A stretch of DNA of 43,077 nt from Bacteroidia bacterium (GCA_016787445.1 JAEUTQ010000071.1:1-43077), one strand, 5' to 3'; counted from the first letter of the stretch, positions 1 to 8,707 are shown. Notes: generated from the letters alone by a model not told the origin. Numbers and translations: made by a program.

Positions 1-17
1 GTAGAGTTAACCTAAAT

Positions 18-48
18 TTTGGTTGTTATTCTATTCTTTTTATCTTTA
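18..48 (+). promoter_or_regulatory. Possible Bacteroidota housekeeping promoter (TTTG-N19-TAnnTTTG type)
   Basis: TTTG at 18-21 is followed after 19 bases by TATCTTTA at 41-48, close to the Bacteroidota -7 consensus TAnnTTTG (7 of 8). Transcription would begin only a few bases before the TTG at 55, so the messenger would be almost leaderless. This is a motif match only. Confidence 0.3.
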
Positions 49-54
49 GGTAGT

Positions 55-2028
55 TTGAAGAACAGGAATCTTAAAATAGTTTTAGCCCTCTTAGTTTGTT
101 TTAGCTTTTTAACTATTACTGCTAAAACCAAATCCAATAATTTTAAAAACGGAATCGACAGTTTATTAAGTTTACGCAAAACTGCTGCAACAGACGAAAT
201 TAAATTGGATATATTCACTGATCTAGCCTGGATGTATCGTCATGTGTCGACTAAAATAGCGAAACTGTATTCCGACTCCACCATTATTTTTGCCGACAAA
301 TTACACAAGCCAAATATTAAATGGTACGGCTTAAACAGCAAAGCCGAGGCCTTAAGACTGGAAGGAAATCTGGTAGAAGCTTTGAGTTTACATCAGCAAG
401 CCTTATTGCTGGCCGAAGCAGATAAGCTTCGCATTAAAGTGGCGCATTCGTGTAACAACATTGGTATTGTTTTACGTGAACAGAAAAACCATAACGGCGC
501 GATTGAGTACACAGAAAAGGCCCGTAAAATATATATTGAATTGAACGACACCAATGGTGTAATTACAGTTTGTATAAACCTTGGAAACAGTTACCGTAAT
601 CTCGAAAAATATGAAGAAGCTAATACTGTTTATCTGGAAGGATTAAAACTTTCACTCATAAAAAACGACCTTCTGACTATAGGTAAATTTTACACCAACA
701 TGGGCCACGGCGCTTATGAACAAGGCCAATATGCCAAAGCCAAAGAGCTTTATTATAAATCGCTGATTACGTTTGAGCGTCATGGCAGTTTAAGTGAAAT
801 TGCAGAAGCTTACGCCAACTATGGTTATATGGTATGGATGGATGGGGATGTAAAATCCGGATTAACTTATTATCAAAAAGCCTTAGCCATCAATCGTGAA
901 ACAGGAAACAACTGGCGTTTAAAAGACGTGTATTCGTATATGGCAGAACTGTATTTAGCGAATAAAGATTTTAAAAACGCTTACTACTACGCCGATTCAG
1001 CCAGAAAATACAAAGACATAATTTTTAATGAAGAAAATGCCCGTTCGCTGAATGAAATGCAAGAACGCTTTGACTCCGAGAAAAAACAAATTGCCATTGA
1101 TGGATTAAGCAAGGAAAATGCATTTAAAGAAAAAAAGAACCAACAACAAAAGTTGATTATTGTGGTAGTAGGACTTGCGCTCGTAATTTCCATAGTGATG
1201 GGCGTTTTAGTTTACAAGCAATACAAAGAAAAAAATAAAGCACATAATGTAATTGCCGAACAAAAAGAAGCGCTCGAAGAAAAGCAAAGAGAAATTGTAG
1301 ACTCTATCAACTACGCCAAACGCATTCAATACACTTTATTGGCGCACGACGACTTCTTAAAAACACATTTACCTGAACACTTTGTTTATTTCCATCCTAA
1401 AGACATTGTATCCGGTGATTTCTACTGGGCCACTGAACGCAACAATAAATTTTTTATAGCCGTATGTGACAGTACCGGACACGGCGTACCGGGCGCATTC
1501 ATGAGCTTATTAAACATTTCCTTTTTAAATGAAGCCGTGAACGAAAAAGGAATTGAAGAACCGAATCAAATTTTTGACTTCGTGAGACAACGCCTGATTG
1601 ATAACATTAACAAAGACGGACAAAAAGATGGCTTTGACGGCATACTACTTTGTTTCGATAGAAGTAACAACACTATTACCTACGCCGCTGCGCACAACAA
1701 TCCTATTGTCATACAAAACAATCATCTAGTGGAGCTGCCTGCCGACCGTATGCCGGTTGGAATTAGTGAAAGCAAAACCACCTTTCAGCTATATAAATTA
1801 AACGCGCAAAAAGGCGATACGATTTATCTTTACACCGATGGCTACGCCGATCAGTTTGGCGGACCAAAAGGAAAGAAATTAAAATATAAACAGCTGAATG
1901 AAATCCTGACGGCGAATCATTCGCATTCCATGCACACACAAAAAGAAATGCTCCACAAAAACTTTTCAGCATGGAAAGGCCAACTCGAACAGGTTGACGA
2001 TGTGTGTGTTTTAGGTATTAAACTATAA
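55..2028 (+). CDS. TPR-containing membrane protein with C-terminal SpoIIE/PP2C phosphatase domain
   Basis: Predicted membrane-anchored serine/threonine phosphatase. A signal-like N-terminus (MKNRNLKIVLALLVCF) is followed by tetratricopeptide repeats over roughly residues 70-320, a membrane helix near 366-388, a short coiled coil, and a SpoIIE-type PP2C domain from about 430 to the end. Metal-site motifs are visible: SGDFYW, CDSTGHGVPGAF, YTDGYADQFGG and QVDDVC. In this family the N-terminal TPR part is a sensor or protein-binding module, and the phosphatase acts on a cytoplasmic switch protein. No kinase or switch gene lies next to it; the nearest SiaB/SiaC-like pair is 30 kb away. There is no ATG: I chose the TTG at 55 because it gives a normal signal peptide, but TTG at 19 is also in frame. 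Domain call is firm, start uncertain. Confidence 0.88.
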   Translation: MKNRNLKIVLALLVCFSFLTITAKTKSNNFKNGIDSLLSLRKTAATDEIKLDIFTDLAWMYRHVSTKIAKLYSDSTIIFADKLHKPNIKWYGLNSKAEALRLEGNLVEALSLHQQALLLAEADKLRIKVAHSCNNIGIVLREQKNHNGAIEYTEKARKIYIELNDTNGVITVCINLGNSYRNLEKYEEANTVYLEGLKLSLIKNDLLTIGKFYTNMGHGAYEQGQYAKAKELYYKSLITFERHGSLSEIAEAYANYGYMVWMDGDVKSGLTYYQKALAINRETGNNWRLKDVYSYMAELYLANKDFKNAYYYADSARKYKDIIFNEENARSLNEMQERFDSEKKQIAIDGLSKENAFKEKKNQQQKLIIVVVGLALVISIVMGVLVYKQYKEKNKAHNVIAEQKEALEEKQREIVDSINYAKRIQYTLLAHDDFLKTHLPEHFVYFHPKDIVSGDFYWATERNNKFFIAVCDSTGHGVPGAFMSLLNISFLNEAVNEKGIEEPNQIFDFVRQRLIDNINKDGQKDGFDGILLCFDRSNNTITYAAAHNNPIVIQNNHLVELPADRMPVGISESKTTFQLYKLNAQKGDTIYLYTDGYADQFGGPKGKKLKYKQLNEILTANHSHSMHTQKEMLHKNFSAWKGQLEQVDDVCVLGIKL

Positions 2029-2219
2029 CACAGAGTAAATCCTGAGTGAGGCATGTTACTCCGACTTATCTTAACCGGCTTTGAAAACAAATGAGTTCTC
2101 AAAAGTAGATCGCTCAACACCGTTAATTCCAATTATCATGAAAAAAGCGTGAATAACACTTATAAATGAGTGAACGCTTTAGGGCGTAAATTGATATTTT
2201 ACTAATTTCGTTCTCACAA

Positions 2220-3431
2220 ATGAAAACGACCATAAAATATTGCGTGTTGCCACTCTTAATTTTTTCTTCTTTAGCGAATGCGCAAGAACTAAAAACAATA
2301 ACCCTGGATGATGGCACAAAGGTGGACGCCTCTACCTATTCTTTTATCGCCGATGTTGACAACAACAAATTAATGAGTCCGATGGCTTGTACTTCGGGTT
2401 CAAACCTTGTTACGTTTTACGCTACGAATAATGCGCAACGCGGAACCATGTTTGATATTTATGCAAACAATTGTGTAACGATAAATTGTTTTGAAATGAA
2501 TTTCAGCGCAGGAACATCCCATGTTGAAATTTACACAAAGACGGGTACGCATGTTGGTTTTACCAATAACGCGGCCGCTTGGACATTAATCGGCACTGCT
2601 TTGAATGTTGCATCAGCCGGAGTAAATGTGCCAACGTCTATTCCAATTAACGTGAACCAAATTATCGCTACCGGTGCTATCCGTGCTTTTTACATTACAC
2701 GAACTACTTTAAGCGGACCAACCGTTGCTTATACCAACGGAACAGCTGTTGGAAATACACTTGCCTCTGATGCTAACATAATTTTGCGTGAAGGAACCGG
2801 CAAAGAATATCCTTTCTCCACTAATTTTACACCACGTCAGTTTAACGGAAGAGTGTTTTATACTGTAAATCCTCCTTGTGTGTTACCAATTGAATTGAAG
2901 GAGTTCAATGCCGTGCCGAAAGGAAATGGCGTTGACATAAATTGGACAACCGCAACAGAAACCGATAACGATTATTTCACCATTGAACGTTCACGCAACC
3001 TGGAGCATTTTGAAGCGATTCAACAAGTGCCTGGGTCTGGTAACAGTTATACCACTAAATATTATTCGTACACCGACAAACAACCGCTGCAAGGTTTATC
3101 CTATTACCGCATTAAACAAACCGATAAAGACGGAAAGTTTAGCTACTCCGAATTAAAAGCCGTAGGTTATCAGCGTAATTTATCCGACGTTTCGGTGAGT
3201 CCGGTGCCAACACAAAAAAATATTTTAGTTTCATTTAACGCGATTGAAAAAGGAAACTATACTTTAAATATTTATAATGTGGAAGGCAAATTAATGCTTA
3301 GCAAGGAGCTTAGCGCCGAAAACGGCATTAACGATAATTCCATTGATGTAAGCGAATTGCCTTTGGGAATCTATCAATTAATGCTTAGCAATGGCGTAGA
3401 ATTAGAACACGCCAAGTTTATTAAAGAATAA
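2220..3431 (+). CDS. Secreted protein with T9SS type A sorting domain
   Basis: Protein of 403 residues with a clear signal peptide ending near ANAQ (about residue 22). The body (about 30-215) matches no domain I recognise. Residues about 220-315 resemble the Bacteroidota segment LPIELKEF...WTTATETDNDYF...YYRIKQTDKDGK..YSE that often precedes T9SS tails. The last 80 residues form a type A sorting domain: VSPVP, a beta-rich middle (LNIYNVEGKL), ELPLGIYQLML and a final KFIKE. Such proteins cross the outer membrane through the type IX system, and the tail is normally removed on export. It is preceded by a 190-bp gap and appears monocistronic. What the body binds or does is unknown. Confidence 0.85.
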   Translation: MKTTIKYCVLPLLIFSSLANAQELKTITLDDGTKVDASTYSFIADVDNNKLMSPMACTSGSNLVTFYATNNAQRGTMFDIYANNCVTINCFEMNFSAGTSHVEIYTKTGTHVGFTNNAAAWTLIGTALNVASAGVNVPTSIPINVNQIIATGAIRAFYITRTTLSGPTVAYTNGTAVGNTLASDANIILREGTGKEYPFSTNFTPRQFNGRVFYTVNPPCVLPIELKEFNAVPKGNGVDINWTTATETDNDYFTIERSRNLEHFEAIQQVPGSGNSYTTKYYSYTDKQPLQGLSYYRIKQTDKDGKFSYSELKAVGYQRNLSDVSVSPVPTQKNILVSFNAIEKGNYTLNIYNVEGKLMLSKELSAENGINDNSIDVSELPLGIYQLMLSNGVELEHAKFIKE

Positions 3432-3433
3432 GC

Positions 3434-3553
3434 TTACTCTTCTTTCTTAATTTCTCTCTTACTGAAAAAATAAATCAGGTAAGGCAAGGTTAAAAGTGTG
3501 ATCAGCACACTGCCCATCACCACTAACACCGATACTATTATTCTATTCATCAT
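3434..3553 (-). CDS. Small single-pass membrane protein (39 aa)
   Basis: The reading frame starts with a double Met (MMNRIIVSVLVV), has one hydrophobic helix of about 24 residues and ends in a charged tail (SKREIKKEE). An AAGGAA-like ribosome site sits just before the ATG at 3553. The open frame extends further upstream, but that part runs into palindromic repeat A, so I take the internal ATG as the start. Its end lies 2 bp from the end of the convergent T9SS gene. No family recognised; the charge pattern and ribosome site argue for a real gene. Confidence 0.45.
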   Translation of the reverse strand: MMNRIIVSVLVVMGSVLITLLTLPYLIYFFSKREIKKEE

Positions 3554-3605
3554 TCCTTTCTTTGACGCCGGAAATAAATGAAGGTTTAATTTGAAAATTA
3601 ATTTC

Positions 3606-3652
3606 AAAAACCCCTCTGTCGCTGCGCGACATCTCCCCTTCGCAGGGGAGAA
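3606..3652 (-). repeat. GC-rich palindromic intergenic repeat, copy 1 (inverted)
   Basis: Two adjacent hairpins: TGTCGC-TGC-GCGACA (3617-3631) and CTCCCC-TTCGCA-GGGGAG (3633-3650), preceded by AAAACCCC. Read on the minus strand it has the same order of parts as the copies at 3732 and 3965. Confidence 0.75.
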
Positions 3653-3731
3653 TACTGTCGTAGTAAATTTAAAATTTTTTAGCAACGATTATTCTTTCAT
3701 TACAACTTTAGCCCAATCAAAAACGGGCAGC

Positions 3732-3775
3732 CTCTCCCCCTGCCAAGGGGGAGTCCGCGAAGCGGGAGGGGGTTT
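3732..3775 (+). repeat. GC-rich palindromic intergenic repeat, copy 2 (direct)
   Basis: CTCCCCC-TGCCAA-GGGGGAG hairpin (3734-3753), then a small CCGC-GAA-GCGG hairpin, then GAGGGGGTTT. The terminal G-run could pair with the first C-run instead, giving an alternative long stem. Confidence 0.75.
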
Positions 3776-3823
3776 ATCACTTACACAACAAGGAGTTTTA
3801 AACTACATACAACTTCTAAAAAC

Positions 3824-3867
3824 AAAACCCCTCTGCCTTTCAGACATCTCCCCTTCGCAGGGGAGAA
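3824..3867 (-). repeat. GC-rich palindromic intergenic repeat, copy 3 (inverted)
   Basis: Same layout as copy 1. The CTCCCC/GGGGAG hairpin is identical. The small hairpin has changed sequence to TCTG-CCTTT-CAGA but still pairs. Confidence 0.75.
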
Positions 3868-3964
3868 CTCTGTCGTGGTAGATTAATCTGCCCTACACAA
3901 CATGGAGCTTAATTTGAAACGTAATAATTATCGTTATGCAGATTGATGCCACAGCGCACAACAG

Positions 3965-4010
3965 CCTCTCCCCCTGCTAAGGGGGAGTCCGCGAAGCGGG
4001 AGGGGGTTTT
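3965..4010 (+). repeat. GC-rich palindromic intergenic repeat, copy 4 (direct)
   Basis: Nearly identical to copy 2: CTCCCCC-TGCTAA-GGGGGAG, then CCGCGAAGCGG, then GAGGGGGTTTT. It ends 74 bp before the hydrolase-caspase gene. The 3554-4084 interval otherwise holds no convincing gene. Confidence 0.75.
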
Positions 4011-4084
4011 ATGGCGGAGAATTTAATAACTCCCCTTCCATTGTTAACATCCATTTTCTAAATTGGCTTATCAAAACAAAACCT

Positions 4085-5872
4085 ATGAAGAAAATTCTCT
4101 GCATACACGGCATTGGCGGTAAAGACGCCATCATGGATGAATGGTCGCCGAAATGGCGCGAAGAGATTGCACGCTCTTGCAACATGGAAGCACATCAACT
4201 CGAATTTGATTTCCTCAAGTTCGATCACATCTTTGCGAAATACAGCGATAAGAACGGTATCAAATATGTAGGCACCATTGCAAAACTCATTCGCGATTGG
4301 CTCACCGTTTCCATTTTTAAAGAAGCGCGTGATTTAGGTTTCCGTGAAAAAATACGCTGGTATGCAGGTATGGTGGTGCAATTTGTGGAAGATGATGAAC
4401 TCCGTAACGAAATGCATTATTTACTGCGCGACAAATTAAAAAACTTTGAACCCGATATTATTTACACCCACAGCTTAGGCACCTTACTAACGTACGACTT
4501 CCTGCGGCAGGAAGCGGTGAAAGGTAAAAGCCGCGATTTAACACTCGTGACTTCCGGCTCTCAGATTGGTCACCCTGCCCTGCTCAAATTTTTTGGCGGA
4601 TACATTCAACCGCTCAATGTAAAACACTGGTATAATTTCTATAACCAAAACGATAAAGTATTCGCTTACGAACCCATTGCCATCGACGCGGATAATTTTA
4701 CGGAATTAGAAACGTCTTTCTCCAACGGATTACTCAGCGATAATCACGAAGCCTTACAATACATTAGTCATGATGTTGCCATTGTACAAGGCTGGCAGGC
4801 GATTCTTGATTTAAAAAAATCACGCGCGCTCAACAAAAAAGTTGCCGCGAAAAAAGTGAAAGTAAAACAGTCTCCACCCAAAAACATTAGCCTCAGTAAT
4901 ACAAACGCCAGAGTGTTACTGGTGGGCATCAACGATTATCCCGATGAAACCAATCAACTGAACGGTTGCCTAAATGATGTGTTCCGCATGAGTGAAGTAT
5001 TGCAGGAAGCCGGCATTGCTCCCGAAAATATTAAAGTGGTATTGAATGAGCGGGCCACTTCCAAAAACATACGCACCATGATGGATTGGTTGTTGAAAGA
5101 TGCACGCAGCGGCGATTTCCGTTTCTTCTATTACAGCGGACACGGTGCACAAATTCCTTCGGGAGGAATGGACGGAGAAGACGATCACCTCAACGAATGT
5201 TTAGTGACCTATGATTTTGACTGGACCAATGAGAATGCCTACACCGATAAAGAATTTTTAGCAGCTTACAGTAAATTAGATTACGGTGTGAATTTCATCA
5301 CCATGCTCGATTGTTGTCACTCAGGTGGCATGGCACGCGATGGTTTATTTAAAGCCAGAGGACTCAACGCGCCGGATGATATCAGACACCGCACCATTAA
5401 GTGGGATCCTAAGCGACAGATGTGGATACCGCGTGATATGGATTTAGCCAAACGTAATTTATTTGACAGACGATTTAAAGCCGAAGACAAAGAATTATAC
5501 GTGGGCAGCAAACAAAACTTACAGCGCTTTGGGCGGGGCGTAGCCTTGTGGGAAGATTACCAGAAATTTGAGAAAGCCAAAAAGACTTATGGTACTTACG
5601 GACCATACATGCCATTGATTATAGAAGCCTGCCGTGAAAACGAATACAGTTACGAATACAAACACGGTGTTACATCCTATGGAGCCTTCACCTATAGTGT
5701 AACCACCATTTTACGGGAGCTCAACCGCAAAAACAAAGCCAGTAAAATTTCCTATTATGAACTAATAGAAAAAGTAAAAGTATTGTTACGCGAAATTGGT
5801 TACGAGCAAACCCCGCAATTGGTTGGCCCGAAATTTAAATTAGATGCGCCGGTGCCTTTGTTGAATGTTTAG
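4085..5872 (+). CDS. Alpha/beta-hydrolase fused to caspase-like (metacaspase, C14) protease domain
   Basis: Cytoplasmic protein of 595 residues with no signal peptide. Residues 1-235 look like an alpha/beta hydrolase: KILCIHGIGG near the N-terminus, a nucleophile elbow THSLGT with Ser130, and a late SDNHEAL that may hold the catalytic His221. A Lys-rich linker (242-268) joins it to a caspase-like domain from about 275: RVLLVGINDYP, YYSGHGAQ with catalytic His353, and LDCCHSGG with catalytic Cys411 (Cys410 adjacent). This His/Cys pair and spacing is the type I metacaspase/peptidase C14 signature. Both active sites look intact, so a dual esterase/lipase and protease enzyme is plausible. Caspase-like domains fused to effector enzymes occur in bacterial death or defence modules, but no sensor or toxin partner sits beside it. 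Palindromic repeats lie directly upstream. Confidence 0.88.
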   Translation: MKKILCIHGIGGKDAIMDEWSPKWREEIARSCNMEAHQLEFDFLKFDHIFAKYSDKNGIKYVGTIAKLIRDWLTVSIFKEARDLGFREKIRWYAGMVVQFVEDDELRNEMHYLLRDKLKNFEPDIIYTHSLGTLLTYDFLRQEAVKGKSRDLTLVTSGSQIGHPALLKFFGGYIQPLNVKHWYNFYNQNDKVFAYEPIAIDADNFTELETSFSNGLLSDNHEALQYISHDVAIVQGWQAILDLKKSRALNKKVAAKKVKVKQSPPKNISLSNTNARVLLVGINDYPDETNQLNGCLNDVFRMSEVLQEAGIAPENIKVVLNERATSKNIRTMMDWLLKDARSGDFRFFYYSGHGAQIPSGGMDGEDDHLNECLVTYDFDWTNENAYTDKEFLAAYSKLDYGVNFITMLDCCHSGGMARDGLFKARGLNAPDDIRHRTIKWDPKRQMWIPRDMDLAKRNLFDRRFKAEDKELYVGSKQNLQRFGRGVALWEDYQKFEKAKKTYGTYGPYMPLIIEACRENEYSYEYKHGVTSYGAFTYSVTTILRELNRKNKASKISYYELIEKVKVLLREIGYEQTPQLVGPKFKLDAPVPLLNV

Positions 5873-6059
5873 AAGTATTCCACTTATTGAATAAACGTAG
5901 CCAATTGTTTAAAAACAAAAGGAATGGCATACTATTTTTTATACTTAAACGTATAATACAACAGATGCATGGTTATTATTTACGCTAAATTTTCAATTAA
6001 TTAACGGTTACCTTTTCGTGGTAAGAGGTATAAAATAATAACATCTAATCTTTAATCTT

Positions 6060-7652
6060 ATGAAAACGCTAAAAATAATGGCGGCTACCGCCCTTGGAAT
6101 TACTTTGTCTTCATGTGGAGGTTCACATCACGAAGCAGAACAAATACAAACAATGAATTACCAAATTGCTGATGTAGCCGCTTGTAAGTCGGCACCTATC
6201 AGGCAGGAGGAAAATACAGAAGTTTATTCTCAAATTACTGAAGAAGGTTTTCAATCTGTAACACACGCTCCATATTCTACATTTGCAATTGACGTAGATG
6301 GTGCCTCTTATTCTTCAATGAGAAGAAAAATACTGCAAGGCCTTTTGCCGGCACCTAACGAAGTACGTATTGAAGAGTGGATAAATTATTTTCATTACGA
6401 TTATCCGCAGCCCTATGGGAATAATCCATTTAGTATTACAACTGAATACTCTGCCTGTCCGTGGAATACAGAACACCAATTACTACACATTGGCTTAAAA
6501 GGCAAAGAAATTCAAATGGAAAAAAATAAAGCCAATCATCTTGTGTTCTTAATTGATGTGAGTGGATCGATGCAAGACCAAAACAAACTGCCACTATTAA
6601 AAAGAGCGTTTCGTCTTTTAGGGAATAAACTAACCGATGATGACAGAATTTCATTAGTTGTATATGCAGGAGCAGCTGGTGTATTATTGAAAAATGAGCC
6701 TGGAAATCATCGCAAAGAAATTGAAAATGCATTGGAGAATTTACAAGCAGGAGGATCCACAGCCGGTGGGGAAGGAATTGAATTAGCCTATAAAATTGCC
6801 GAAGAGCATTTTATAGAAGATGGCAATAATAGGATTATACTAGCTACTGATGGTGATTTTAATGTAGGTTTATCGAGTGAAGTTGAATTAGAGAAGTTTA
6901 TCGAAGAAAAAAGAAAAAAAGGAGTTTATTTATCCGTATTAGGATTTGGTGAAGGCAACATCAAAGATAATATTATGGAAACATTAGCTGATAAAGGCAA
7001 CGGCAATTATTTTTATATCGATAATTATTTAGAAGCACAGAAAGTATTAGTGAAGCAATTTGGAGGTACTATCAACACTATAGCCAAAGATGTAAAAATT
7101 CAATTAGAATTTAATCCTAAATATGTAAAAGAATACCGCCTTATTGGATATGAAAACAGAAGGCTGAACAATGAAGATTTTAATGATGATAAAAAAGACG
7201 CGGGAGAATTAGGCTCAGGTCATACAGTAACAGCGCTTTATGAAGTTGTGCCTGCAGGAAGCAAAGAAACCAACGCGAAAGTTGATCATTTAAAATATCA
7301 AAACTCAACAAAAAACAGTGAGTATGCATTAGAATTAGCTAATATAAAATTCAGATATAAAAACCCTGGCCTTAACGATACAGTTTCAAAATTGATAACA
7401 CAAAAAGTATTCGCTAATTTATTACCGGAGGAAAAAACATCCGCCAATTTTAAAATGGCATGTGCAGTTACTGAATTTGCCTTAGTAATGCGACAAAGTG
7501 AATATAAAGGACTCGCCAACATAGATCATGCTAAAACTATGATACAGAACACAGGCATGGCCGATACAGATGGAAATATTAGTGAACTTTCACGGCTTAT
7601 GGGAATAGCAAAAGAATTAAACGAACAGCAGGTATCAATAAAGCAAGAATAG
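6060..7652 (+). CDS. YfbK-like von Willebrand factor type A lipoprotein
   Basis: Protein of 530 residues with a lipoprotein signal (ALGITLSSCG, lipid-bearing Cys19). Residues about 65-155 match the YfbK-type N-terminal segment (YSTFAIDVDGASY, EEWINYF). The vWA domain follows with a complete metal-ion adhesion site: DVSGS at 166-170, a Thr in GGSTAGG and Asp in ATDGD. The C-terminal 180 residues match the DUF3520-like region (GSGHTVTALYEVVP, late FALVMRQSEY). The family is widespread and thought to act in protein binding at the membrane; no precise role is known. The 190-bp gap upstream is AT-rich with no motif I can name. The gene appears to be alone. Confidence 0.85.
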   Translation: MKTLKIMAATALGITLSSCGGSHHEAEQIQTMNYQIADVAACKSAPIRQEENTEVYSQITEEGFQSVTHAPYSTFAIDVDGASYSSMRRKILQGLLPAPNEVRIEEWINYFHYDYPQPYGNNPFSITTEYSACPWNTEHQLLHIGLKGKEIQMEKNKANHLVFLIDVSGSMQDQNKLPLLKRAFRLLGNKLTDDDRISLVVYAGAAGVLLKNEPGNHRKEIENALENLQAGGSTAGGEGIELAYKIAEEHFIEDGNNRIILATDGDFNVGLSSEVELEKFIEEKRKKGVYLSVLGFGEGNIKDNIMETLADKGNGNYFYIDNYLEAQKVLVKQFGGTINTIAKDVKIQLEFNPKYVKEYRLIGYENRRLNNEDFNDDKKDAGELGSGHTVTALYEVVPAGSKETNAKVDHLKYQNSTKNSEYALELANIKFRYKNPGLNDTVSKLITQKVFANLLPEEKTSANFKMACAVTEFALVMRQSEYKGLANIDHAKTMIQNTGMADTDGNISELSRLMGIAKELNEQQVSIKQE

Positions 7653-7733
7653 AAAGATTGTACTTTTTTGTTTCAACGGTTTGTTGATATTATACAGGCA
7701 AAATGCTAATTTTTAAGCAATTCCTATAAAATC

Positions 7734-7773
7734 GCATTTTATTTAAAGTAAAAAGTCAGTTGTTTCGTCTACC
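7734..7773 (+). promoter_or_regulatory. ECF sigma-dependent promoter 1 (before the sigma gene)
   Basis: GCATTT-N2-TTTAAAGTAAA-N8-TGTTTCGTCT-N-CC. TTTAAAGTAAA (7742-7752) would be the -35 region and CGTCT (7766-7770) the -10. The same elements at the same spacing occur at 8708-8747. CGTCT-like -10 boxes are typical of ECF sigma factors. The predicted start is only a few bases before the GTG at 7780, so the mRNA would be near-leaderless. Confidence 0.65.
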
Positions 7774-7779
7774 TTTAAT

Positions 7780-8349
7780 GTGAAGGTCAAGGCCATTAGT
7801 CTGGAACAAAAGAAAAGCATATCCGATACCATTAAAACCTATGGGCAAAGGCTCTTTGGGTTCATCCACTCTAAAGTAAACTCTAACGAGGATGCGGAGG
7901 ATTTGCTGCAGGATGTGTGGTACCGCTTTTCTCAACTCAGTAATTTAGATGAACTGGAAAGTGTGAGCGGCTGGTTGTATCAGGTGGCTCGTAACCGCGT
8001 CACAGATTTCTACCGCAAAAAGAAAGATGATGCCCTCGAGGATTACAGCTACGAAAATGAAGAGGGTGAAATAAACATTAAAGATATCCTCTTAGCCGAT
8101 GATACGCATCACCCCGAACTCAAACAATTTAAAAATCTGTTTTGGGATGAGCTTCTAAAAGCTTTGGATGAATTGCCGGCTAATCAACGCGAGGTGTTTG
8201 TGCGCAATGAACTGGAGGATGAAAGTCTGCAACAAATTGCCGATACTACTAATGAAAACATTAAAACCATTATCAGTCGCAAATCTTATGCGGTGAAACA
8301 TTTACGCGCACGCCTGAACGCGCTCTACGAAGAATTTATAACTACTTAA
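7780..8349 (+). CDS. RNA polymerase ECF-family sigma factor
   Basis: Protein of 189 residues. Region 2 (about 10-75) contains LFGFIHSKVNSNEDAEDLLQ and WLYQVARNRVTDFYR; region 4 (about 130-185) contains ALDELPANQREVFV and a helix-turn-helix LQQIADTTNENIKTIISR. It should direct RNA polymerase to a small regulon, most obviously the two matching promoters at 7734 and 8708. There is no classical zinc anti-sigma gene; the small membrane protein 11 bp downstream is the likeliest regulator by position. Start is GTG because the overlapping ATG is followed at once by a stop and no other start precedes region 2. Autoregulation is inferred from the promoter match. Confidence 0.93.
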   Translation: MKVKAISLEQKKSISDTIKTYGQRLFGFIHSKVNSNEDAEDLLQDVWYRFSQLSNLDELESVSGWLYQVARNRVTDFYRKKKDDALEDYSYENEEGEINIKDILLADDTHHPELKQFKNLFWDELLKALDELPANQREVFVRNELEDESLQQIADTTNENIKTIISRKSYAVKHLRARLNALYEEFITT

Positions 8350-8360
8350 AATAATTTATC

Positions 8361-8693
8361 ATGAACAACAACTCCTCTCTCCCTAAAAAAATTGCCAAAG
8401 GTATTGGCTTTACACTCTTGGCGGTAGCCGGTGTTTTGGGTATCACGTATCTGGTGATGGTACTATGGAATGCCATTCTGCCTGATCTTATTCACGTGGG
8501 TCATTTAGGTTTCTGGCAAGCGCTGGGCTTACTTATACTCTGTAAAATTTTATTCGGCGGTTTCAAAATGAATGGCGGTCCGGACCGTGGGCGCGGGCGT
8601 CGCTGGAAGGAGAAGTTTGAGAACATGAGTCCGGAAGAGCGTGAAGAATTTAAACAGCGCTTAAAAGAGCGTTACGGTAACCGCAATTGTTAA
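8361..8693 (+). CDS. Small two-helix membrane protein with charged NMSPEE tail
   Basis: Protein of 110 residues following the sigma gene by 11 bp, so in the same transcript. Two hydrophobic helices lie near residues 13-35 and 48-68, then an Arg/Gly-rich stretch, then a charged amphipathic helix ENMSPEEREEFKQRLKERYG ending in Cys. The tail motif NMSxEExxEFK recurs in the product of the gene at 8769. It resembles in style the Spy/CpxP/CnrX-type sensors found beside ECF factors, but I cannot assign it to that family. Possible roles are anti-sigma factor or stress effector. Function unknown. Confidence 0.8.
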   Translation: MNNNSSLPKKIAKGIGFTLLAVAGVLGITYLVMVLWNAILPDLIHVGHLGFWQALGLLILCKILFGGFKMNGGPDRGRGRRWKEKFENMSPEEREEFKQRLKERYGNRNC

Positions 8694-8707
8694 GGAATGC
8701 TAAAAGC

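Noticed and set aside
2144..2180. Terminator hairpin (AAAGCGT/ACGCTTT) after the first gene
   Set aside because: The stem is real but lies 115 bp past the stop and has no T-run on the plus strand; the T-run is on the minus strand, where no gene ends.
3591..3881. Plus-strand open frame of 96 codons
   Set aside because: It runs through palindromic repeat copies 1, 2 and 3 and has no recognisable protein features; the repeats explain it.
3606..4010. CRISPR array
   Set aside because: There are only four units, in alternating orientation, with unequal spacing and degenerate sequence, and no cas gene; palindromic interspersed repeats fit better.
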